Shown here: in pieces, positions 6,842 through 11,477 of the stretch
Numbering within the stretch: position 1 is the stretch's first letter
How the letters are laid out: each line of letters starts with the position of its first letter
Origin: Clostridia bacterium
GTDB lineage: Bacteria; Bacillota; Clostridia; Christensenellales; Aristaeellaceae
Length of the DNA: 11,477 nt
Direction: 5' to 3'
Assembly (NCBI GenBank): GCA_009776385.1
Contig: WRFT01000035.1
Coordinates: 1 to 11,477, forward strand
Made by a program: the position numbers and the translations under genes
Notes under the pieces: model-generated
The model's input: the letters and a program-made list of their open reading frames with translations, nothing else
The model's database searches: none
What the model was told of the DNA's origin: nothing

Positions 6842-7633
6842 TTATCCTCCGTTTATCTGTAAGCGGTTCATGCATATGCGGTAAGTTAAAAATGCCAGCA
6901 GCGCGGCCGCCATTGTCCATGCGCCCTGCCGCGTGATAAGTTCCCAGCAGGTATCGGGTGAAAACCGGACGAAAATTTTAGCCGGAGCCCAATAGATATA
7001 TGAAAACGGAAGGTTTTCCGCAATTTGTCCGAGCCAGGGCGGTAAAAACTCCACGGGCAGAAACATGCCTAACATAAAATTAAGCTTTTGGTATATCAGG
7101 AATAAGGCGAAGTTGTCTTCCAATACAAAAGCGGACAGCCCGATAAGCATAAGAAAGAAATGGTTCAGCAAGAAGCTAAACAATAAAGACAGCAGCAGCG
7201 GCGGAAGGCCCGCCACGGTAAACGTCATGAGAGGCCCTACCAAAACAAGGCCCAGCACGGCCGCCAATAAACCAAAGCACATCATGTTCAGTAAAATCTG
7301 ACCGGCGGAGTTGGCCAGTTGATAAAGCACATAATGGGTGGGCCGGCAAAGTTGATAAGCGATGGAGCCGGACTTCACTTCGTCATTCATGTTGTTAAAA
7401 ACACCCGTCCCGCAGGCGAATCCCACGAACTCCGTCATGATTAGGTACCATACGATTTGCGTGTAGTCATACCCGTGAACGCTTCCTTCCCGGTAGATGG
7501 CGCGCCATAAGCTCATAAAAATCATGATAAAAAGCGTATAAAAGCAAAAACGTGACAGCAGCGATACACGGTAAGCCAAGGCATTTGAAAAACTGACCCG
7601 CGCGATAACGGCATATTTGCGTGTTTTTCTCAT
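6842..7633 (-). CDS. ABC-2-type transporter permease (COG4587-like)
   Basis: This is the first membrane subunit of the trio, 263 residues. Its ATG overlaps the ATPase stop by 4 nt (ATGA at 7633-7630). The N-terminus MRKTRKYAVIARVSFSNALAYR is a basic amphipathic lead-in. A helix FCFYTLFIMIFMSLWRAIY follows, then YTQIVWYLIMTEFVG, and the cytoplasmic NDEVKSGSIAYQLCRPTHYVLYQLANS loop near 83-109. That loop carries the same (G-S/E)-x-x-x-x-L-x-x-P pattern as the other permease. Several further helices end in FLTYRICMNRLQINGG. It most likely pairs with the 6051-6839 product to form a heterodimeric exporter over the ATPase. The direction is inferred from the ABC-2 fold; the substrate is not known. 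Confidence 0.9.
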   Translation of the reverse strand: MRKTRKYAVIARVSFSNALAYRVSLLSRFCFYTLFIMIFMSLWRAIYREGSVHGYDYTQIVWYLIMTEFVGFACGTGVFNNMNDEVKSGSIAYQLCRPTHYVLYQLANSAGQILLNMMCFGLLAAVLGLVLVGPLMTFTVAGLPPLLLSLLFSFLLNHFFLMLIGLSAFVLEDNFALFLIYQKLNFMLGMFLPVEFLPPWLGQIAENLPFSYIYWAPAKIFVRFSPDTCWELITRQGAWTMAAALLAFLTYRICMNRLQINGG

Positions 7634-8619
7634 GACGCGGCCTCCCTTTTAAATATACCGGCGATAATTTCTTCCATCGGCGGGTTATTAATGGTGATAT
7701 CCGAAACGTTTCCCATCGCCGACAGGCGGCCCATGATATCTCCGATAGGGCAGGAAGACGTGTTCACCGTTAATACGGCTTTCAGGCCGCCCCCTTCAAC
7801 GGTTACCTCCGCGCCCGGTATATGCAAGAAGGGCTGCGGCGAGGTGAAACGTACTTCCACACGCTTTTCACCCAAATAGTCGCTTTTTAGCTTATCTACC
7901 TGCGTATCCAATACGATAACGCCCCGGTCAATCACCACCGCTCTGCGGCATAACTGTTCAATATCCGAGGGGTCGTGACTGGTTAGAAAAACCGTCGTTC
8001 CCCATTCCTTGTTGCGCCTTAGAATCAACTCGCGAATGGCTTGCTTGACCACAACGTCCAAGCCGATTGTCGGCTCATCTAAAAATAACAGCTCCGGGTT
8101 ATGCAGCAGTGACGCCGCCACTTCACATCGAATGCGCTGTCCCAGTGACAGCTTGCGCACGGGCGTTTGCAGAAAGTCTTTCAGCTCAAAGAGCTCCGAT
8201 AGCTCCGCGACGCGGCGTCGGCGTTCCGAATCACTTATTTCGTAGATGGCTGCCAGCAGCGTAAAACTATCCAAGGCGGGAAGGTGCAGCCATAGCTGTG
8301 ACTTTTGCCCGAACACCGTCCCTATCCGTAAAGCCAAATTGCGCCGTTCCTTGACCGGGGAGAAGCCCAAGACGGATAGTTCACCGCCGGTCGGATGTAA
8401 AATACCGCAAAGCATCTTAATAAACGTGGATTTACCCGCGCCGTTAGGCCCGATAAAGGCCACGATTTCACCTGCCTCCACTTGCAGGCTGATATCCGTG
8501 ACGGCTTGTATTGCCTTCCATTCCGCGTGAAACAATGCCCGGAAGCTGGCGCCGAGCCCCTCTTTTTTAACGCGTGTCCGATACACTTTTGTCAGGCTCC
8601 TCGTTTGTATAACCGGCAT
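7630..8619 (-). CDS. ABC transporter ATPase (COG4586-like)
   Basis: This is the nucleotide-binding subunit of the exporter, 329 residues, dimerising at the cytoplasmic face. Visible motifs are Walker A GPNGAGKS (57-64), Q-loop Q105 in VFGQKSQLW, signature LSLGQR (157-162), Walker B LLFLDEP (177-183) and H-loop H215. The insertion KVYRTRVKKEGLGASFRALFHAEWKAIQAV before Walker A and the FGQKSQLWLHLPALDSF stretch are marks of the COG4586 group, whose genes usually travel with COG4587 and COG3694 permeases as here. About 80 residues follow the NBD and end in PPMEEIIAGIFKREAAS, a common C-terminal shape for ABC-2 ATPases. ATG 8619 has SD AAAGGAGGA about 5 nt upstream. The gene sits 22 nt after an intrinsic terminator, so full expression requires read-through of the leader. 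The transporter's substrate is unknown. Confidence 0.94.
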   Translation of the reverse strand: MPVIQTRSLTKVYRTRVKKEGLGASFRALFHAEWKAIQAVTDISLQVEAGEIVAFIGPNGAGKSTFIKMLCGILHPTGGELSVLGFSPVKERRNLALRIGTVFGQKSQLWLHLPALDSFTLLAAIYEISDSERRRRVAELSELFELKDFLQTPVRKLSLGQRIRCEVAASLLHNPELLFLDEPTIGLDVVVKQAIRELILRRNKEWGTTVFLTSHDPSDIEQLCRRAVVIDRGVIVLDTQVDKLKSDYLGEKRVEVRFTSPQPFLHIPGAEVTVEGGGLKAVLTVNTSSCPIGDIMGRLSAMGNVSDITINNPPMEEIIAGIFKREAAS

Positions 8620-8640
8620 GAAGCATCCTCCTTTACATAA

Positions 8641-8673
8641 GAAAAACTCCGAAACGCCGCATCGTTTCGGAGT
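8641..8673 (-). terminator. Leader terminator upstream of the ABC ATPase gene
   Basis: On the minus strand ACTCCGAAACG and CGTTTCGGAGT form a perfect 11-bp stem around a 6-nt loop, followed by TTTT and C (the stem itself ends in T, giving U5). It stands between the operon's promoter (8826-8854) and its first large gene, so it acts as an attenuator rather than an end-of-gene terminator. Its 5' arm can alternatively pair with an upstream segment. Confidence 0.88.
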
Positions 8674-8745
8674 ACAAGGATTTTATCTCCACCGATGCCG
8701 CGCTTGTCCGCGCTCGCACCGGTTTAGCTTGTAGCTTACCGGCGC
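8659..8745 (-). promoter_or_regulatory. Alternative-stem (antiterminator) region of the ABC operon leader
   Basis: Four segments on the minus strand can pair in two exclusive ways. A is GCGCCGGT (8745-8738), spanning the last codons and first stop base of the leader ORF. B is ACCGGTGC (8723-8716). C is GCATCGGTGGAG (8698-8687). D is CTCC plus CGATGC (8672-8669 and 8664-8659), within the 5' arm and loop of the terminator. A:B pairs over 8 bp with one G-U, helped by an inner AGCT/AGCT stem. B:C also pairs over 8 bp with one G-U. C:D pairs over 6 plus 4 bp and would prevent the terminator. A:B therefore frees C to form the antiterminator, while B:C permits termination. The pairings are seen; the regulatory logic is inferred. 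Confidence 0.65.
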
Positions 8746-8795
8746 TGCCTTCTAATGACCAGTTGCATCAGTTGAAAGATACAGGTACAACGCAT
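8736..8795 (-). CDS. Leader peptide of the ABC exporter operon, 19 codons
   Basis: The peptide MRCTCIFQLMQLVIRRQRR begins at ATG 8795 with an ideal SD (GGAGG at 8807-8803, 7-nt gap), about 24 nt after the predicted transcription start. Four of the last five codons are arginine (AGA AGG CAG CGC CGG) directly before TAA, and the final codons form segment A of the alternative stems. It is probably a cis-acting peptide whose translation controls terminator formation. The terminal RRQRR contains a +x+ pattern like the macrolide-stalling motif of some resistance leaders. The run of Arg codons would equally fit an arginine-tRNA sensor. The peptide does not match a leader that I can name. Promoter, SD and terminator placement make it much more credible than a random ORF of this size. 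Confidence 0.7.
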   Translation of the reverse strand: MRCTCIFQLMQLVIRRQRR

Positions 8796-8825
8796 AGAGC
8801 AACCTCCATATCATGGTTTAGCGGG

Positions 8826-8854
8826 AATATACCACCGAATGAAACAAGAGTCAA
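8826..8854 (-). promoter_or_regulatory. ABC exporter operon promoter (-35/-10)
   Basis: On the minus strand TTGACT (8854-8849, five of six) and TATATT (8831-8826, five of six) are 17 bp apart. Transcription should start near 8819, so the leader up to the ATPase start is about 200 nt. The metK promoter faces away, with its -35 beginning 42 bp to the right. Confidence 0.82.
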
Positions 8855-8895
8855 CAGGAAAGACCGCGATTGCCCTGGACCTGTCTGTCTTTTTC

Positions 8896-8924
8896 TTGAC
8901 AGGCGACGCCGTTCCATATAAAAT
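8896..8924 (+). promoter_or_regulatory. metK promoter (-35/-10)
   Basis: A perfect TTGACA (8896-8901) and TAAAAT (8919-8924, five of six) are spaced 17 bp. The start of transcription near 8931 falls just before the P1 helix of the riboswitch, as usual for S-box leaders. Confidence 0.85.
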
Positions 8925-8939
8925 ATCTTTAATTGAATA

Positions 8940-9054
8940 CCTTATCCAGAGAGGCGGAGGGACAGGCCCGATGAAGCCCGGCAACCGGCGCATTGCGCGC
9001 TTGGTGCTAATTCCTGCGGCGGAACGCTTTTATTAGCGGTGCTGGCAGATAAGG
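8940..9054 (+). promoter_or_regulatory. SAM-I (S-box) riboswitch aptamer
   Basis: The aptamer binds S-adenosylmethionine. P1 is CCTTATC (8940-8946) paired with GATAAGG (9048-9054). The conserved core is present: AGAGAGGCGGAGGGAC, then GGCCCGATGAAGCCCGGCAACC, then GGTGCTAATTCC. A P4-like stem is CGCT/AGCG around 9025-9038. The 3' strand of P1 is also the 5' strand of the antiterminator, CAGATAaGGaGG (9046-9057), which can pair with CCtTCCTATCTG (9073-9084). With SAM bound, P1 forms and the downstream terminator can fold, switching metK off. Placement before metK is the classical feedback loop for the enzyme that makes SAM. Confidence 0.96.
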
Positions 9055-9081
9055 AGGATGAACAGCATACAGCCTTCCTAT

Positions 9082-9104
9082 CTGTCCTCCGGGGGCAGTT
9101 TTTT
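9082..9104 (+). terminator. SAM riboswitch expression-platform terminator
   Basis: CTGTCC and GGGCAG (9082-9087 and 9093-9098) form a 6-bp stem with one G-U pair, followed by six T. Its 5' arm overlaps the antiterminator pairing segment 9077-9084, so the two folds exclude each other. It stands 22 nt before the metK start. Confidence 0.85.
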
Positions 9105-9126
9105 CGTTCAGAGAGGATGGTTTTAT

Positions 9127-10296
9127 ATGCGGCATTTATTCACTTCAGAGTCCGTCACGCAGGGGCATCCGGATAAACTGTGTGACCAGGTATCCGACGC
9201 CGTTTTGGACGCTTTGTTGGCTTTAGACCCGTTAGCTCGCGTTGCCTGCGAGGTTTGCGTCGCGGCTGACAGAATGCTTTTGATGGGCGAAATCACCTCG
9301 AAGGCACGTGTCCCGTATGAACAAATCGCACGGGATGTCATTCGACAGGTAGGTTATCATTCAGCGCAGACAGGTTTTGACGGTAACACCTGTTTCGTTC
9401 AAACCGCTTTTAGCGGGCAGTCGCCCGATATTGCCCTGGGTGTGGACGATGCCTACGAAACCAGAGGCACCTCTGTACGGGAAACCGGCGCGGGTGATCA
9501 GGGTATGATGTTCGGGTTCGCGTGCGATGAAACACCGGAGTTGATGCCTTTGCCCATATCCTTAGCGCATAAGCTTACAAGAAGGCTCGCGGAACTGCGT
9601 CAAACGGGGCAGCTGCCGTGGCTGCGTCCGGACGGAAAAAGCCAGGTGACCGTTCTTTACGATAACGGACGGCCTGTAGAAGTGGACGCGATAGTCCTTT
9701 CCGCCCAGCACGCGGAAGATGTTTCCATGGACTTACTGCGAAGCGCTCTTTTGGATTTGGTCATCCGCGGCGTTATTGACGCAACCTTGCTGACAACCCG
9801 AACCCGTCTGTACATCAACCCAACCGGCCGGTTTGTGGTGGGCGGCCCGGCAGGTGACACGGGATTGACCGGCCGTAAAATCATTGTGGATACCTACGGG
9901 GGTTACGCGCCTCACGGCGGAGGCTCTTTCTCCGGAAAGGATCCCACCAAGGTGGATCGATCGGCTGCGTACGCCGCGCGTCATGCCGCTAAAAATCTTG
10001 TCGCGGCCGGGCTTTGCGGCGCTTGTGAAATTCAAATCGCCTATGCCATCGGTGTGGCTAAACCTGTATCTCTTTTTGTCAACTCGAGGGGAACGGGGCG
10101 TCTGCCGGATACCCGCCTGGCTGAAATAGTGAGCCATGAGTTTGCCTTACAGCCCGGCGCCATTATCAACCGCTTTGACCTGCGAAGGCCTATCTATCGG
10201 CAAACCGCAGCCTACGGGCACTTTGGGCGTTTAGACGCCGATTTCCCTTGGGAACGCACGGATCAGGCAGATAGGCTGCGAGATAAGTATTATTAA
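9127..10296 (+). CDS. metK: S-adenosylmethionine synthetase (methionine adenosyltransferase)
   Basis: This enzyme makes S-adenosylmethionine from ATP and methionine, releasing phosphate and pyrophosphate, in the cytoplasm as a tetramer. It has 389 residues (E. coli MetK has 384). Start ATG 9127 has SD GAGAGG about 10 nt upstream and gives MRHLFTSESVTQGHPDK, with H14 and D16 in the same positions as in E. coli. The ATG at 9058 is rejected because it abuts the SD-like riboswitch sequence with no spacing and lies before the terminator. Other signatures are GAGDQG (121-126), NPTGRFVVGGP (231-241) and HGGGSFSGKDPTKVDRSAAY (263-282). Two small departures from common sequence are Q12 where Glu usually precedes GHPDK, and Ser in GGGSFSGKD where Ala is usual. 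Expression is governed by the SAM-I riboswitch. The stop overlaps the stop of the convergent GGDEF gene. Confidence 0.97.
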   Translation: MRHLFTSESVTQGHPDKLCDQVSDAVLDALLALDPLARVACEVCVAADRMLLMGEITSKARVPYEQIARDVIRQVGYHSAQTGFDGNTCFVQTAFSGQSPDIALGVDDAYETRGTSVRETGAGDQGMMFGFACDETPELMPLPISLAHKLTRRLAELRQTGQLPWLRPDGKSQVTVLYDNGRPVEVDAIVLSAQHAEDVSMDLLRSALLDLVIRGVIDATLLTTRTRLYINPTGRFVVGGPAGDTGLTGRKIIVDTYGGYAPHGGGSFSGKDPTKVDRSAAYAARHAAKNLVAAGLCGACEIQIAYAIGVAKPVSLFVNSRGTGRLPDTRLAEIVSHEFALQPGAIINRFDLRRPIYRQTAAYGHFGRLDADFPWERTDQADRLRDKYY

Positions 10297-11198
10297 GGTA
10301 TGGACGACACCATGTTCCTTCCGGATTCTTTGGCTATATAGAGTGCCTTATCCGCCAAAGAAATAACGCCGTTTACGGTATCGGCCGGTGAAGGGATACG
10401 CGCGTTGACGCCAATGCTGACGGTAATACCCGTTCGTGTGCCGTTTAAAGCTATAATTTCCAAGTTACTGACATTCATGCGGATGCGCTTTGCAATGTTA
10501 ATGGAACCCGTCAAGTCTGTGTTCGGAAGCAGTACGATAAACTCTTCTCCTCCCCAACGCGCCGCGAAGTCACTGGCCCGGTTCAAGGTTTTTGTGATAG
10601 CCCCGGCGACTGCCTTAAGCGCCTCGTCTCCCTGTTGGTGGCCATAAGTGTCGTTATACGCCTTAAACCTATCCACATCCATCAACATGACGCCGAGGGG
10701 CGTCTTGTCGCGGACGGCCCGGTTCCATTCCAATTCCATACGGATATCAAATCCGCGCCGATTGGGAATGGAGGTCAGCGAATCCTTCATGGATAATCTT
10801 TCAATGGTACGTATTTGGTTTATAATTTTAATTTGGTTCATCACGCGCAGTTTGACGGTTGCCGCGGTGAAAGGCTTTGTTATATAGTCCGCGCCGCCTG
10901 AAGCCAAGCCCCTCTCCTCGTCGTCCGCGTTGCTTAAACCGGTAATAAAGATGACCGGTATTTCGTGTGTGTTGATGGAATCCTTCAGTGCGGCCAACAC
11001 GGAGAACCCGTCCATACCCGGCATCATAATATCTAAAAGTATCACGTCCGGCCGATGCTTCTCCGCCAGTTCAAGCGCTTTCTTTCCGCCCTTAGCCGCG
11101 TAGATGGTGTACTCCGGATTGAGTATATGCGTCAATACCATGATATTGAGATCTTCATCGTCTACAATGAGCACGCTGTTCATCTTGCTGCGTTCCAC
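10293..11198 (-). CDS. Response regulator with GGDEF output (diguanylate cyclase)
   Basis: This is a two-domain signalling protein of 301 residues, predicted to make cyclic di-GMP from two GTP when phosphorylated. The receiver domain (about 7-120) has acidic D13-D14, phospho-acceptor D56 in LLDIMMPGMDG, T86 and K108 in YITKPF, all needed for phosphotransfer. A linker helix (about 115-135) leads to a GGDEF domain with metal-binding D174 and active-site GGEEF (216-220). The inhibitory I-site RASD (207-210) lies five residues before it, so product feedback is expected. No EAL or membrane segment is present; it resembles WspR/PleD-like cytoplasmic cyclases. GTG 11198 is preferred because AGGAAG lies 7 nt upstream; ATG 11183 is possible. 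No histidine kinase is adjacent, so its partner is unknown. Confidence 0.95.
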   Translation of the reverse strand: MERSKMNSVLIVDDEDLNIMVLTHILNPEYTIYAAKGGKKALELAEKHRPDVILLDIMMPGMDGFSVLAALKDSINTHEIPVIFITGLSNADDEERGLASGGADYITKPFTAATVKLRVMNQIKIINQIRTIERLSMKDSLTSIPNRRGFDIRMELEWNRAVRDKTPLGVMLMDVDRFKAYNDTYGHQQGDEALKAVAGAITKTLNRASDFAARWGGEEFIVLLPNTDLTGSINIAKRIRMNVSNLEIIALNGTRTGITVSIGVNARIPSPADTVNGVISLADKALYIAKESGRNMVSSIP

Positions 11199-11245
11199 TA
11201 TTTCACTTCCTATGCATGTTTTTACTTATATGTCACATAGAGTCG

Positions 11246-11274
11246 TTTATACCATAAAAATACCTTTTTGTATA
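11246..11274 (-). promoter_or_regulatory. Candidate promoter of the GGDEF response regulator
   Basis: On the minus strand TATACA (11274-11269, four of six) and TATAAA (11251-11246, five of six) are 17 bp apart. The start of transcription would be about 40 nt upstream of the GTG. The surrounding DNA is very AT-rich, so chance matches are a risk. Confidence 0.45.
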
Positions 11275-11306
11275 GTGCTCTTGAATAGCGCGCACTCGGT
11301 TGTATA

Positions 11307-11336
11307 TTGACGCTTTATCGCCGCTTATGGTATCTT
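11307..11336 (+). promoter_or_regulatory. Candidate promoter of the right-edge gene
   Basis: TTGACG (11307-11312, five of six) and TATCTT (11331-11336, four of six) are 18 bp apart. They lie about 75 nt upstream of the ATG at 11413, diverging from the GGDEF promoter. Other AT-rich hexamers nearby make the exact site uncertain. Confidence 0.4.
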
Positions 11337-11357
11337 GTCCGTATTGTATCCATATAT

Positions 11358-11390
11358 GTATACCGTTTTTTTGGTGTTGCCGCGGTATAC
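11358..11390. repeat. Inverted repeat in the 5' region of the right-edge gene
   Basis: GTATACCG (11358-11365) and CGGTATAC (11383-11390) form a perfect 8-bp dyad separated by 17 bp. Each arm itself contains the palindrome GTATAC. It lies downstream of the candidate promoter and 22 bp before the ATG, a position suited to an operator or an mRNA hairpin; no regulator is adjacent in the window. Confidence 0.5.
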
Positions 11391-11412
11391 GATTAAGACC
11401 GGAGGTTACAGC

Positions 11413-11477
11413 ATGACAGGCAGAGATCGGTTTATCGCGGCGCTTGAGCGAAAACCGCTGACAGGGCTTGTGCCTCA
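11413..11477 (+). CDS. Probable uroporphyrinogen decarboxylase-family protein, 3'-truncated
   Basis: Only the first 21 codons are present before the window ends. ATG 11413 has SD GGAGG (11401-11405) 7 nt upstream. The peptide begins MTGRDRFIAALERKP and continues LTGLVP. That is the M-T-x-R-x-R-(F/V)-x-A-A-L-x-(R/K)-(K/E)-P-x-x-x-x-V-P opening common to URO-D-fold proteins, including corrinoid methyltransferases of the MtaA type. In clostridia most such genes are methyltransferase relatives rather than haem enzymes. The call rests on this short N-terminus only, so the exact role cannot be told. Confidence 0.6.
   Translation, partial: MTGRDRFIAALERKPLTGLVP

Noticed and set aside
6840..6920. 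N-terminal extension of the COG3694-like permease
   Set aside because: It would overlap the upstream permease by about 80 nt; ATG 6839 has GGAGG, lies 2 nt after the upstream stop, and matches the family N-terminus.
6051..8854. The ABC trio as a wholly new defence or toxin system
   Set aside because: The three proteins match the known COG4586/4587/3694 set and carry no extra domain. Only the leader is unusual.
8811..9036. Overlapping plus and minus ORFs across the divergent promoter region
   Set aside because: They run through two good promoters and the SAM-I aptamer; the DNA is explained by regulatory and RNA structure.
9058..9126. N-terminal extension of metK from ATG 9058
   Set aside because: The ATG directly abuts the AGGAGG, the extension encodes the antiterminator and terminator, and conserved MetK sequence begins at 9127.

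Overview
The window reads as a piece of chromosome from a Gram-positive Firmicute, probably a clostridial lineage of moderate GC. The evidence is a Bacillus-type LexA (SOS) box on dinB, a SAM-I riboswitch on metK, strong AGGAGG-type ribosome binding sites, intrinsic terminators, a DUF975 membrane protein, and the COG4586/4587/3694 ABC transporter trio. There are no insertion sequences, phage genes or CRISPR arrays. The species cannot be named from the sequence.

Layout, left to right. (1) 3-2107, plus strand: two overlapping inner-membrane permeases of a nucleoside-type (BmpA/YufOPQ-like) ABC importer. The first is cut by the left edge, and the ATPase and binding protein presumably lie further left. 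(2) 2136-3450, minus strand: a Y-family DNA polymerase (dinB-like) with a -35/-10 promoter and a LexA box over its start of transcription. (3) 3517-3725, minus strand: an initiator tRNA-fMet with its own promoter and terminator, and a second, orphan terminator just upstream. (4) 3808-4487, plus strand: two possible tiny ORFs leading into a DUF975 membrane protein. (5) 4584-6038, plus strand: a MATE-family exporter with its own promoter. (6) 8854 down to 6051, minus strand: a tightly coupled operon of one ABC ATPase and two ABC-2-type permeases. A leader of about 200 nt precedes it, with a promoter, a 19-codon leader peptide, mutually exclusive hairpins and a strong intrinsic terminator. (7) 8896-10296, plus strand: the metK promoter, SAM-I riboswitch, terminator switch and S-adenosylmethionine synthetase gene. 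(8) 11198-10293, minus strand: a REC-GGDEF response regulator (diguanylate cyclase) whose stop codon overlaps the metK stop. (9) 11307-11477, plus strand: a promoter region and the first 21 codons of a probable uroporphyrinogen-decarboxylase-family protein, cut by the right edge.

The most unusual part is 8620-9126. Two transcription-attenuation leaders sit back to back there, with -35 boxes only about 40 bp apart. One is a classical SAM-sensing riboswitch for metK. The other is a peptide-coding attenuator for an uncharacterised ABC exporter. The leader peptide is MRCTCIFQLMQLVIRRQRR. Its Arg-rich 3' end lies inside one arm of a chain of alternative stems, which suggests that expression of the exporter responds to translation, as in antibiotic-responsive or amino-acid-responsive attenuators. 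I saw no convincing wholly new multi-gene system; the other genes belong to recognised families.
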